Assembly: GCA_964019425.1 (NCBI GenBank)
Contig: OZ025798.1
Span: 434,001 to 498,000, forward strand
Direction: 5' to 3'
DNA: 64,000 bases
Origin: Flectonema sp. DT1601
Lineage: Eukaryota; Euglenozoa; Diplonemea; Diplonemida; Diplonemidae
A program made the translations under genes and the position numbers. Below are positions 9,792-21,007 of the stretch, piece after piece. The notes beneath the pieces were generated by a model. The model made no database searches. It was given only the letters and a program-made list of their open reading frames with translations, and was not told where the DNA came from. Position 1 is the first letter of the stretch. Each line of letters starts with the position of its first letter.

Positions 9792-12624
9792 TTATTGCGA
9801 TCGATTTTCTTTTTGTTTTAACTGTTTAATACTTTGTCGGGAAAGGGTACCTCTGATAACCCGTTGAATGTCAGTCGCTGCGTCATCTACTTGGGAGTCT
9901 GATTGTTCTTTAACTCTCAAATGCTGAAGGTTATCCTTAACTCCCCTAGCCTTAGTAGTTCTAACGAGTCCCTGAATAACACGAGCCGCATCCGACATTA
10001 CGACGTCGAGACAGTCTGATTGTTTTTGTACTTTCATTTCTCTGTTTGTATTTCTCGCTTGACTTCCCTTGAAAGCCGATTGAATTTTCACTGCTGCTGT
10101 CCCTCGTGTTCTATCTTCTTCATAAGGACCATATTGTGTAACTTCATCTAGCTGTCCTTGTAAACTGTCAATTAATGTCATGTGTTCAGATAGGAGATCT
10201 GTTAGTTCGTCAATTTGGTTGTTTTGAAGATTTCTCTCGTCTTCAAGGGCGTTTAATTTAGTCTCCGCTGCGCGTTCGCATAGTACGAGTCGTTCATTTT
10301 CGCGAATAGCGTGGAGTTGTCGCTCGTCATTGAGCTGATTTTGCAACCATTGAACTCGCATTTCAAGTTCCGAAACTTTATTTTCATTCGATAAGTCAGT
10401 ATGCTGTGGTGGTGGTAGTGGTGTCGATGATGAAGTTGGCATTTCTGTGACCCCATTTGCAGCTTTCGCATCGCTTGGTTGGGACACTTGCTGAAGAATT
10501 TCCTCTCTCAGAATTTCATTTTCAATCTCATTCTCACTGAGCTCAATCTCCTCTATGAGTTTGAGTGCTTTTTGCTCTCTCTGATTGTGAGTTTCTCGAC
10601 GGCGTTCTTCAACAGCCTTCAAAGATTGTTTGTGTGCATATGTCTGTTGGCACACTGTAGCTGTTTCATTCATTGAAATAGATTTTGCTTCGGATGCTCT
10701 GTCGACTCTTCGTTTTGATATTTCTTTTTTCGCCACGTTGATTTTGGCCAACCCTTGGATGGTATTCGCAGCTTGAGTTTCCTTTTCCAGCTGATGCCGC
10801 TGTTGCTGCAACTCAATCTGTTGATTGCACTCTTCAGCTTCTTTACATTTTTTACGAAGAGTTTCTGCAGTACCTTCATGGCGACGTTTTTCTGCATTTT
10901 GGTGGAGGAGGAGACCTTGTTCTTGTCGAATCTTGTGAGCGACACATTCTTCTTCGTGTTTTGCTTTTTGTTCTTCGGCTGATGCCTGCTCGTATTCTAG
11001 TTGGAGGAGTTTATTTAGACATTTCTCTTTTTCAATTCGGATACGATCAGTTTCTTTTCGAGCAGAGAGGATTCCTATTTCATATTTCTGTAATGCTGAT
11101 TCTCTAGCATGTTCTTGTTCGTGTTCAAGGCGTTGGGCTAAGGCCAGGGATGCCTGTCGATCGCACTCTTGCTTAGCACGGTCTGCGTCGTTTACCAACA
11201 CCAGAGATCGTTCTTGTTGTAACATCTGTTCCTCGTGTAAAACTCGAAGTCGCTTCCTAGACTCTTGGATCTCGTCAGCAGCTGCTTGCACATTCATCGA
11301 TGTTATTTGTACGTTGTATTGAATGACGTCTTCCAGGTCTGCGTATTCCTCTTTTTCCATCGAAAGTTTTTGCTCCTCCAACAATTCTTTTAATTTAACA
11401 CTTCGGGTTCCTTCCAATATATCTTCGTTAAATATTTGGTTTTGAAACTTTTTTTCTTCAGCTTGTTGTTCTTCTTTAATAAGTTCCTCAGCTTCTTTCT
11501 TGAGTGACAGGAGAGTCGAATCTGTTTTTTTTTTTTTTTTAAATTATTTCTTGTTAATATTTGTGTCATGAGTTGTAGTGTTACGGAAGTAAAAACATAC
11601 CTGGGGATGGTTTTTGTTCCCTTTGTCTTGTTATTTGCTGTTTAATGTCTTGTTGTTGATCCTTACTGGAAATTAGTCCCTGAATCCTACCAAGTGAATT
11701 CTCCTCACGGATAGTAGCATTGTTAAGTTGTCGTTGAAGGTGGTAGTGTTCTAAGTCTATCGTTTTGGAAAGTTCGGCAGCATAAGCTTCAGCTTCCGCG
11801 CGTTCAGTGGAAGCCTGTCGCTTTCTCTGCTGATCAAACCGTAATATGTGCTCTTCAGATTGCGTTGCAGCCTTTTCACTTGCGTGTTGAGAACTCGCCT
11901 CCATTCGTATGGTAGCCATCTGATCTTCTCTTTCTAATAAAAGTAATTCATCTTTTAAAGCACTCAACTCACTAGATGTTGTTTCCTTTACTGATTGAAG
12001 CATATCATGGTGTAAAGATACTCTTGTTTGTTTTGCTTTTTCAGCCTGTCGGAGTTGAGATATTTTTTCGGCCGCATCAGTTTCTGCCTTTTGCTGTTTT
12101 AGTAGTTGTCGTTTAGTCCAGTCTTCTCTGCCAAGTTCTCGAAGCTCGTTTTTCATGCTGTCGAGGGTTTCGATGAGTTTTTTACGGCATTCAGCAACCT
12201 CGTGATCTTGGTCATTGATTCTCCGAAGTTGTGATTCTAGCTGCGACTTTTTCTGAAGAGTTTCCTGTTGTCTTGATAAGGGATTCCCGTTTACAAGTTC
12301 CCACTGAATCTCTTGATGCTTTCTCTCCTTTTCAAGTCTTGATAATTCCTCTCTTTTAGCCTCTTCGCGCATTCTCTTAAGCCTGTCTTTGCGCTGAGCT
12401 TCTTGGTATTTTCTTAGCTCAATAGTTTCTCGTAGAATTGCTTCATCCGCTAGTTGTTGTTTTCTCCTTCTTTCCTGTTCACGCTTTTCAGATTCCAAGG
12501 CTTTTGCAGTCTTTAATCGCTTTTCTTCTTTTTCCAATTCCTCGAGTTCCGCTTTTAGTGACGTTATCTCACTCAACACCCGATTAGCAGCTGTTCGGGG
12601 AGGGGAGCCGGCTACTGCCGTCAT
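9792..12624 (-). CDS. Long coiled-coil protein with C-terminal IQ motifs
   Basis: Two exons, 12624-11601 and 11521-9792, encode 917 residues. The 79-bp intron begins GTATG and ends in a 19-base A-run followed by CAG; the codon split G|AT is preserved. Start MTAVAGSPPRT is chosen because upstream codons lack ATG and the context AACAAAATG is good. From about residue 20 to 740 the protein is almost continuous charged heptad coiled coil rich in E, K, Q and R. Three IQ calmodulin-binding motifs follow near residues 815 (AAVKIQSAFKG), 852 (AARVIQGLVR) and 887 (AATDIQRVIRG). This composition is usual for cytoskeletal, centrosomal or flagellar scaffold proteins that bind calmodulin or centrin-like proteins. 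The exact family is not recognised. Confidence 0.9.
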
Positions 12625-15093
12625 TTTGTTGGTTGTGTAGCTTTTTTTTTGAATATTAATATTATTTTCTTTATTATAGAAACCTCCACTGGGCAATGTT
12701 CACTACGAATTTGTTTATTTTTATGTGAGTACCTGCTTAGAGAGAAATAACATAAAACGAATGATAAAACTTGTTTCTAGTCAGTTAGTGTTTTCGAATC
12801 GATTGCACGTGTAGTTTATATTAATGTTATTAGTCAGTTTTAGTTATAAAATCCAACGTTTTGCTGTATATAATGAGTGCTCTAGGAGGGTAACTCACAG
12901 TAACAGAGGACCCGTTAGTATTGATAGTTTTCAGTCAAATCAAAAAAAAAAAATGCATAAAATTCGCAGAACAACCAACGAATAATTAGTTAGTATTAAT
13001 AATTATCAGTTCAATCAAAAAAAAAAGCAAAATTTCGTAGGACAGCAAACAAGTTGGTTTCGGGCTAAGATTAAAAACAATCTTTTCTTCGGACCATTCC
13101 CCTTATCCAACGTTACTGTATATTATGAGTGCTCTAGGAGGGTAACTCACAGTAACAGAGGACCCAATCCGTAGCCATATCCGAAGATTTCGCATGGATG
13201 TTGAAGTAGCATCGACTGAAAGATTAATGAATACCAATCTCCAGCTTTCCGCCTCGCCGCAGCTTATTAAATAATGGTTGGATTTCGGGGCTAAGATTAA
13301 AAATATCTTTCCTTGGAATAGTCCCCTTACCCAGCCCACTTCAGTGAAGAAGCTTATGTTAGTATATGTGATTATTAAAAAAATGCGTTTGAGAAAATAA
13401 AATATGTGAAAAAATATTAAATATATTGTTCTGCTGTTCCATATAACACTGTGGAACACGTAGTTTCATGGCAGGCCATAATCTTATACTACTTGTCTTC
13501 TTCAGTAATTTCTAGGGGACCTTATTCTAAATTTCTTGTAAATCAGTTTTCAAAAGTGGTTCTTAACGTAAGAACTAATAATAACTTATCCATCAGAGCT
13601 CCCCAAGACTTTAGTTAGGTTAGCAAAAGTTGTGTTTGTTAGTTAGCAAGTCATCATCAGACCACCGAGTATCGGTTAGGTAGACTCTCAAATAGAACCT
13701 GGTACTGCTGTAGAAGGTTGATCCAGAGTATTGTTTTATTAGTTCATATTAAAGGAAATACAAAGTGATGAACTCACACCACGAATTGCTACATGTCATG
13801 TCCAATCAGAGCTTTTCAACACCCACAAGCATCAAATTAAAATTTGAATTGTGTAACTACGGGTATAGAGTTTTTATTTTATTTTTTTTTTTTTTGACAT
13901 CACACAAAAATACTTTTTTTGTGTGTGCAGTGTGTTGAATTTTTTAATTGGTTGAGTTGGAGAGAAAAAAAAAAAAAAAAATCATTGTCCTGCATGTCAA
14001 TGACTACACCACGTGTTGATACAAACAGATATCTACATCACAAATATTTACTGCGTAACTATCTCTTCACTTTGTTGTCCCATTCCGAGACATTAAAAAA
14101 CGAAACAAAGTCAAACCTTATTTTAGGCTAAGGAATAATACCGATCTTGCATTTCAAATCGTTTGGCGGGTAGTGTAGGGAAAAGTGTAGGGAGAGAAAC
14201 ATGAGAGAGGGAAAAACCAAAACGACGCAATTAATCGGTATTAGGGGAGGAATTTTTCGTTCTTACAATACATGTTAAATGCAAAAAAAAAAAAAAAAAA
14301 AACTAGAAATAATAGGTAAATTTGGTATGCATCTGTGCAGCTGACTAAAAGAAAAACAATAGGTGTGGAAAATAGTTCTTTTTCAAACGAGTGTTAATGG
14401 TGATGCACATTACCAATTTCACCATACGAAATGAAGAAAAAGACTTCCCACCATCGTCTACTACTGCACAAATAAAGATGTACAAATTGTGTAATAAGAA
14501 ACAAAGACTAAACAGATAACTTTATGAAAAAAAAAAAAAATGGGGAAAAAACTGAAACTAAAAACTTACGAAGATCAATCGCATCGACAATATTAGGCAG
14601 CTCTGAGCTTTTACGTATAAATCTTTTGCTTAGTACAAACAAAGGAGTACAGAGTAACTCGCGCTAGGTCAACCGTATCAGTGACCCTGTGAATATTATT
14701 AAAAAGAAAATGTGTAAACCAGATTTTTGAGATAAAATAATCTTTTTTTTTTTATTATCGCAGTGAGAACAGAAACAACAATAACAACAGAGGGCTACCC
14801 TGTGGGAATGTTGAAAAAAAAAAAAAAAAAAAAAACCACCTAAACCAATGTACCAGTTTTCTTTATCAAGACAACACTTTTATGCAAGGATGAAGACTTG
14901 GTAGTTAGTAAGTTGGAGGCAATGATTAACTCCAAATAAAGAAAGAAAAAAAAACAAATAGGATACAGGAAGCACCAATGAAATAGCAAAATGTCACAGC
15001 ACACTTATTTTTACTCCCAAAAAGAATGTTGTCGAAATCCATCTAAATTATCGTGTCCCAAAGTCGCATTTTTTTTTTTTTTTTTTTTTTTAA
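12625..15093. other. Intergenic, repeat-bearing, no gene recognised
   Basis: About 2.5 kb between the IQ coiled-coil gene and the piggyBac element. It holds the diverged local duplications at 12852-13334 and many A or T runs (for example 13966-13980, 14284-14300, 14815-14835). No open frame with a recognisable motif was found on either strand. Confidence 0.5.
12852..13334. repeat. Interleaved diverged direct repeats
   Basis: Three different segments occur twice in the same orientation. A block of about 60 bp (12852-12913 and 13105-13165) shares a 41-bp identical core around GTGCTCTAGGAGGGTAACTC. A block of about 65 bp (12914-12979 and 12988-13052) is centred on TTAGTATT and an A-run. A block of about 55 bp (13053-13108 and 13278-13334) is centred on GGCTAAGATTAAAAA. 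The order implies successive nested duplications, not one tandem event. Confidence 0.75.
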
Positions 15094-16809
15094 CCCTTTA
15101 AGCCCTGAAGGCCACTATAGTGGCCTTTCGCGTTTTTTTTTTTTTGACAAAGGGGAAAAATGTACCTTGTGAGTACAAGGGTGGAGCCAGAGCTGCCAAA
15201 AAACGACAAATTTTATGTGGGATCGTGCTGCAAAAATCACCAGCTTTTTCTGAGAAAAAATTCATTTTTTTTTTTCTGCACTGGGAACAGTCTTAGCCAG
15301 GTTGCCCATGACTATCCCATGTTTTCGGCCAAAAAATAAAATCCCTAAAACTATTTCCATCGAAAATGATTCAGTAGGGTCACCTATCCCAGATTTGGGT
15401 GCTCCTGAGTCTTCTTCGAGCGATGAAAAGAGTACAATAGAGCCAAGCATTTCCCCTCTGAAATGGAGCAAGAAAATCACCAAGGTAAAACGACGCACGT
15501 TTCGGCGGTCCTTGCAGAACATGCCAGACCTGAAATTGATGAAGGAACTGCAGAAATTTGAACTTGTGTTCACCCCAAAGGTGATGAGATGATTTCGCAC
15601 TGCAGCAACAACTAGGCACTCAATCTTAACGTAGCTGAACTCAAACTCTCTTTAGGACTCAATATCCTCGTGGGTCTCTGTAATAAACCAAATATCTCAG
15701 ATTACAGGAACGGTACATCAGACCCAGCATACACACCCCACTTCGCTTCCTGAGATCGGTTCCTCTAAATTCGAACCTATCTAAAGTTTTACACTGTCAC
15801 CAACCCCGTACCTGCTGACAAGCTCTACAAAATCCGCAGCTTTTGGGAAACAATAGTTCCCAAATGGTCCGAGATCAATAAGGCGGAGGCGCAGGGACGG
15901 GTGGAGAAGTTCTCTGCCTCGTACTTTCAGTCCTAGCACAATGTGCATCACATAAATTCAGGGGCAATCCAAAAGAAGTACATGTCTTCAGCACATTGCC
16001 TCTCGAGGAGAATTATGAGACAGCCACGTGATGGACTAAATAAGGAAATCCATCAAAAAGTGACCATCGACTTACCGGTACAGATCCATCAGTACAACAA
16101 ACTAATGGGTGGTGTTGACCTCGTAGACGGTATCAGGGGGAAGGCAAGAAGAACTCTGATGACAAAACGCTGGACCCTGAAAGTCTTTCACTACTTGTTA
16201 GAGATTTCTATCTTCAATGTTTTCACCCTCCAAAAGAAGTCTGAAAAAGACGTCGGGACATATGCTCAGTTCAAAAAAAGGCCATGTTCTCAACTTATTG
16301 ATCATGGAACACACCAAACTCACACAAAATGTCACTACCTACGAAAATTTGATATTTTTGGGGACTGCAGTTCACGGATTTGTTCTCAAAAAAAGTAAGG
16401 TCATCGACTTCTTGTTCAAAAAGCGAGGTTTTCTTATGCGTGGATCCCTGCTTCGAACAATATCACGAAAATATTGACAAGTATTCAGCCCCTGTTTGCA
16501 ACAACCATACCTTTGCTACACACAATCATATCCCACCGAAAAACATGAAACGGAAGCACTCTACTCCTACAACATTGCCAAAATCAAAGCGAACCCAGGG
16601 GTCCTAAGCAACAGTGTTTTTTTAGGCTGTTGTTGCATTTTCTCAAGTTATTTTGGCCCCCTTGCGGGCTGACCTCAGTTTTTTTTCAATGCGCGGGGGG
16701 GTGTCTTTCACCCTGTAATTTTTTTGTATTTTTCCCCACACCCCTTTTCCCCTTTGTCAAATTTTTCGATTTTTCTCAAAAACTGGGTTTTCAGCCTCTT
16801 ATTAAAGGG
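15094..16809 (+). mobile_element. piggyBac-family DNA transposon, internally deleted and decayed
   Basis: The element is bounded by TTAA on both sides (15090-15093, 16810-16813) and begins CCCTTTAA and ends TTAAAGGG, the piggyBac hallmarks. On the plus strand, fragments of a transposase appear in order: an acidic N-terminal part from 15302; a conserved part around 15651-15895 with LGLNILVGL and LYKIRSFWE; a C-terminal part at 15943-16398 with YNKLMGGVDLVD (containing the third catalytic Asp) and KRWTLKVFHYLLE; and a Cys-rich tail near 16440 with FLCVDPCFEQYH. The segment that should carry the first two catalytic Asp residues is missing and the frame is interrupted several times, so it cannot encode an active enzyme. 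At 1,716 bp it is shorter than typical 2.0-2.5 kb autonomous copies. Confidence 0.9.
15108..15127. repeat. 20-bp perfect palindrome inside the piggyBac left end
   Basis: AAGGCCACTATAGTGGCCTT is its own reverse complement and starts 14 bp inside the element. Sub-terminal inverted repeats are known transposase-binding features of this family; here a single self-complementary site is seen. No second copy was noticed near the right end. Confidence 0.85.
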
Positions 16810-17087
16810 TTAAAAATTAAAAACTTTGTTAACAAGGGCAATAAGAGTTTTCTTCAATTTTCCGCTTGTCGTCGCAGAGTAAAAAAAAAAAAAAAAAAAA
16901 AAAGGGAAAGGGAAAAACTATAATTCCACAAAAAAGTTTCTGAAATGTCCGAAAATAGAGATGTAAAGAAATAGGATGAACACAGGAAAGGAACTGTGGG
17001 GAGGATGCGAAAAATGTTTTGCTGACGTGGAAAAACAATCGTTGTACGAAAATAAAAAAAAAGGGATGTAGTATATGAGCTTATTGT

Positions 17088-17257
17088 AAAAGAATTGGCT
17101 TTATCTTAAACTATACAGAATAATAGTAATATAACACTTATGGATGTTTTTTTTTTGTTTGTGCACGAAACCGACTCACCTAAGCTGATACAAGCTGAAG
17201 GAGGTTTACGTGTGCTGCCAATATTCTTACAATACTTTGTTAAATGTAAAAAGAAAA
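17088..17257 (+). repeat. Inverted repeat arm A (partner 19436-19612)
   Basis: About 170 bp matching the reverse complement of 19436-19612 at roughly 80-85 percent by eye, including GAGGTTTACGTGTGCTGCCAA and GTTTGTGCACGAAACCG. This copy lies downstream of the kinase-like gene. Confidence 0.8.
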
Positions 17258-17881
17258 ATTTAAAAAATTCGGACTACACTCGTTACCTAGCCCTCTTCAG
17301 TGAGGAAGGGGTTGGTTAGAGTTAACAGTCATTCAAACATACGTCGATACGAAGTCTTATCAACATTACTAACTATCACCACGTAACGGGTATTAAATAA
17401 AAAGAGAGAAGAAAACTAAGGAAACAGAAGTAGAGACCAGCTGCTTAGTATAGCCAGACTATTACCATCAACTAATTCCGTTGTCACTCGCACAAAGGGG
17501 AAAAAAAAAAAGAAAAAGCTTTAGTAATTTCAGCATTTTTTTTGCTACAAAAAAAAAAAGGGGGGGGGGAAAATGAAATTACTTGGCCGTCAATTTTCAT
17601 GATATTTTAGAAATTTTTCTATCTGAGAAAACTGTTGGTCTTTAAAAGTGTAAGCCAAGTACAAGTTGCCTCCTGACGAGTATTCTGTGGGTAGTCCCCA
17701 AACAATCAAGGCTCTACTCCACCCACGTCAGGCGCATTTTTATTTTTTGTTGCATGTGGCCAATACAGAAGAAAAAGAGAGAAAGTTCACCATAAAGACT
17801 TTTTTTTTTAGAAACATGTCTTCTGTTTGAAACAAAGGGAGAAAAAAACTGGAAAAGAAGAGAGAATACCGAAGATATATA

Positions 17882-18045
17882 AACAAGATTCCGTGATCGA
17901 TAGGTTCACTGAAGAGAATGCAATTATTGGATTGAAGACTAACCTAGTAATTAGTTATTGAGGGGTATGGCGTGCATGTGTTGTTGATCGTGATCAGACC
18001 ATCGTCAACAAGATTTCGTAATCGATTCACTGAAGAGGATACAAG
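17882..18045. repeat. Short diverged direct repeat
   Basis: About 40 bp containing AACAAGATT, GATCGAT and TTCACTGAAGAG at 17882-17923 recurs with several differences at 18007-18045. Origin unknown. Confidence 0.5.
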
Positions 18046-18350
18046 AAATCAGATAGAATGAATACTCAGCGATGCGAATTACCGCAGTGAAGAACATTCA
18101 CTAAGTACACCGAGCAGTAGTACGTGAAGTAGATATAACAACAGAGGTCAAGATACAATCAACACAAGCAGAAGAAGGAAAAGAAAACACCCCAACAACA
18201 GCAATCAACTAGTAGTAAGAAACCTAAAATTGCATAGGCTAGAGACTAGGGGGTTGTTAGTTAGAGGAAAAAACTGAATACAACAAAAAAAAAAAAAAAA
18301 AAAACGAGGCCAGTGATACAGTAAAAACAGACGTGAACACAAGAAAAAGT

Positions 18351-19704
18351 TTATGGTTCTTGTGGTGTTCCGCATAGATTTGATCGGAAGGTTTTAAGAC
18401 CCTCAATCGCTGTCATTTCAGGCAAAAATTTCAAAAAGTTATTCAGATCGTCATCTGTTGTATTCTCTGAGAATCGTGTAAAGACTTTAGCCAGCGCAGA
18501 AACATCCGCAGCGAGCATCTCAGAAGAAGCGTTGAGTGAAGCAGACTGCCAAGAGCATAATTTGTATCGAGTCAAAGGGTACTTTGGAAGATCAGCATGT
18601 AAAATTGAAACCGAAGACGGGACAATACCACCATGTGATATATTACGACTGTGAGCATCAGCCAATGCATCCAACATAGAAACGACAAGTAGACGAAGGT
18701 TTAACAAAGAAAGATCATCAGGAGTACACGATTCTAATGTTAATGTCGTAGCAATAATCTCTGTTTGAATACGAATACAGTTAGGGTCTTTCCAAACAGC
18801 GAAGTATCTTGGAGTCGATGATGAATTTGAGCCACTCAGTGCTGCTACCTCAGGGATGTCTATAATGTTTGTGTCACCACTCATCGAGATCGACGTAATT
18901 TGATAAATTCGTTCATCGCTTACATTCCTCGCAATCCCTACCTCTCGACCGCTGTTAATATCACCGTAGTGTTGAATTTCTTCATACTCCATTGAGTACC
19001 TTTTTTTTTTTTTTTTTTTAAATTAGTTTTATTATCATCACATAACAATGAACAACACAGATGATATAGTAATACACAAACCTGTCATCATTACTTAACA
19101 AGTCAAGAATGGCTTCAGGAACACCAGTTGGAGTTTGTCCTGGGCTTTTGTCCTCCATTTGAATAAGGTTTAAAAGTGAGTTGATTTCGAGAGTTGGAGC
19201 AGACTGTAGTGGAGATCCAGTTTGAGATTGTTTGATAGGTTGTCCTCCCGTACATCGAAACACATCTGAAAATGAACCTATTCCAGGGGAGACAATCGGA
19301 CTAATAGGAAATGATTTACAACTACGAGAAAATACCGCACTCGCACTGGTAGGCGTCTTCATCGGAGTCCGAGCGTACGAGTTTGTTGGTGAATCCTGTG
19401 TTATAATAATTCTTTAACTGATTAAAACTTTTTTTTTTCTTTTTTTGCATTTAACAAGTATTGTAAGAACGAAAAAGAATGTTGGCAGCACACGTAAACC
19501 TCCTTTAGCTTTATCAGTTTAAGTCGGTTCACGGTTTCGTGCACAAACAAAAAAGCAGTGTTATATTATTATTATTATTTTCTGTATAGTTGAAGATAAA
19601 GCCAATTCTTTTTTTAAATAAGTCTAGACATACCCTAGCAGGAGGGGTGACAAAACCATCTTCCAGCTCCGACATTTCAAATTCGTTATTACGACAGCTA
19701 CTGC
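18351..19704 (-). CDS. Divergent kinase-like protein (probable pseudokinase), 5' end unresolved
   Basis: Three exons join in phase: 19704-19634, 19395-19082 and 18999-18351, giving 343 visible residues. Introns are 238 and 82 bp; the second ends in about 19 A residues then G. The N-terminal part is Ser/Pro-rich with several SP/TP sites (FVTPPARDSP, YARTPMKTPTS), typical of CDK targets. A loop-like GIGSFSDVFRC precedes a linker. The third exon has kinase C-lobe character: LLVVSMLDALADAHSRN and SHGGIVPSSVSIL align with the catalytic-loop region, but HRD is replaced by HGG and the later metal-binding DFG is not seen; a valid VAIK lysine is also not apparent. The arrangement faintly recalls Wee1-like kinases. 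Upstream coding (possibly an acidic SEDDSSS stretch near 19930) was not linked in phase, so the true start is unknown. Confidence 0.6.
19436..19612 (-). repeat. Inverted repeat arm B inside an intron
   Basis: Reverse complement of the 17088-17257 segment. It fills most of the 238-bp intron 19396-19633 of the kinase-like gene, the longest intron bounded in the window, and explains its unusual size. Confidence 0.8.
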
Positions 19705-19971
19705 CTGTGAAAAAAAATAATAAAAAATAATAATGCGAAATTGAGGAGAAAGTTTTTTTTTTCCACTAAATCGCGAGCACATGTACCTGCTAAGAGAAAA
19801 AAAGAATAATGATACAAACACTAAAAACACTAAAAGAATAATTCCTAAAAATAATAATAATCTACGGCAAAACAAACAACAGAACCAAATTGGGAGTGAA
19901 GAGTAGATTACTCTTTGCGACGATCGGGAATTCGAAGAACTGTCATCTTCACTAACACATGGCGGGATAAA

Positions 19972-20177
19972 TTAGGGACTTGGGTCGTACGGATACCCAC
20001 GCCAGAGGTGAAAATTAATAGCAAGTTGTCCGACTGTCTTCACTGGGGCTTCGTGTTTTCTAATGAGCCCAAGTCCTGAAACACAGAGAGTGTGTACATT
20101 TATTCTCCGCTTCGATGAGAATATAGTATTCCTCTCTACATGTCTACACGATCACTATAATCGTAAAAAAAAATACC
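19972..20177 (-). CDS. Possible small orphan coding exons
   Basis: An exon-like piece at 20075-19972 follows a good pyrimidine-rich acceptor (GTGTTTCAG) and ends with TAA. It reads GLIRKHEAPVKTVGQLAINF, then HLWRGYPYDPSP. A preceding piece ending at 20177 with donor GTATT joins in phase (KFLRTG). No start codon is found: upstream of about 20201 the frame enters a 17-base T-run. It may be the tail of a short gene or a broken copy. I do not recognise the product. The amino-acid texture looks real, but support is thin. Confidence 0.3.
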
Positions 20178-20326
20178 TGTTCGCAGGAATTTCGTAATTT
20201 TTAAAAAAAAAAAAAAAAAGGGGGAGTGCGGACGAACATCCGCAATAATAATTTACAAAAAGTATGTTTATTACAAAAATATCGATTTCAGTGTCATGTT
20301 ATGAGACTGATTCAGAGATAAAACTT
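20178..20326. other. Short spacer with homopolymer runs
   Basis: Holds a 17-base A-run (20203-20219) followed by a G-run, lying between the orphan exon and the stop of the peroxiredoxin-like gene. Nothing else is seen. Confidence 0.4.
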
Positions 20327-21007
20327 TCAAAAAGATGAGAACTCAGAATAAGAAGGAACCATATTATAACTACTCATTTGAGTAAAACAATCAATATAGC
20401 GTTGGTCATACCTAGGAAGGTAGCTGTTGGAATTATTTTCAGGAACTGGTTGGTAGGAGCTGATTGAGCAGTCGAGAGAAGTATCATTTTTCGAACGTTT
20501 TTCTTCGAATGTAACTTCTAGTGATCGTTCTCGAAGTCGACGTTTACAACTGAGGCGAGGAGGTGCTCTTGTAAGTTGAATTTGCTGAAGTACTTCCAGA
20601 ACAATTGATGCTTCAGAAGTAGGTAACTTTGCTCTCAGTATTTGATGATCATCGATAATAAAAACACCAGGTTGGATTGATCCACTGTCAGTTAACATTC
20701 CATAACTTCTAGCTACATTACAACTAACATCACCAAGAAGAGGGTAATGAAGTTTTCCTTCAGTGTGCGCGCAATGTGATAAAACGGAATCTACGCTGCA
20801 ACCCAACAGGTCGCATGATTTTTCTTCAAACTCTTTCCTCCGCTGGTCAAACTCCATAGCGGATCTAACTATACCGTTGTTAAAAGGATAGAAAAATAAT
20901 ACTAAATATCTTCCTGAAAACATCTTTGAATCTAACTCCATCAACCTCCCTCCATGACCTACTGCGGGACAGCGAAAATATGGAATTTCATGGCCGATCT
21001 CACACAT
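20327..21007 (-). CDS. Peroxiredoxin-fold protein lacking the peroxidatic cysteine
   Basis: Single exon, 226 residues, start ATG at 21007 (an in-frame GTG at 21019 is less likely). Residues about 1-145 follow the AhpC/TSA peroxiredoxin order: YLVLFFYPFN, LLGCSVDSVLSHCAH, YPLLGDVSCNVARSYGML and GVFIIDDHQILRA. In active 2-Cys peroxiredoxins FFYP is followed by a loop with PTxxC or FVCPTE; here the loop reads NGIVRSAMEF, about two residues shorter, with no Cys. The usual C-terminal resolving-Cys motif VCPAGW is also absent; instead there is a basic stretch (PRLSCKRRLRERS) and a Ser/Tyr-rich tail of about 60 residues. A thiol peroxidase role is therefore unlikely; a regulatory or sensing role is inferred. 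An acceptor-like CCAG is 22 nt upstream of the ATG. Confidence 0.85.
   Translation of the reverse strand: MCEIGHEIPYFRCPAVGHGGRLMELDSKMFSGRYLVLFFYPFNNGIVRSAMEFDQRRKEFEEKSCDLLGCSVDSVLSHCAHTEGKLHYPLLGDVSCNVARSYGMLTDSGSIQPGVFIIDDHQILRAKLPTSEASIVLEVLQQIQLTRAPPRLSCKRRLRERSLEVTFEEKRSKNDTSLDCSISSYQPVPENNSNSYLPRYDQRYIDCFTQMSSYNMVPSYSEFSSF

Larger units (their letters stand above)
16810..18350. other. Intergenic, repeat-bearing, no gene recognised
   Basis: Contains an A-run at about 16881-16903, one arm of a long inverted repeat (17088-17257) and a weak direct repeat near 17882-18045. It probably includes the 3' UTR of the minus-strand kinase-like gene ending at 18351. No coding frame is supported. 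Confidence 0.5.

Noticed and set aside
13103-13459. Minus-strand open frame of 118 codons
   Set aside because: It lies across the local duplications, is mostly low-complexity hydrophobic sequence and has no recognisable motif.
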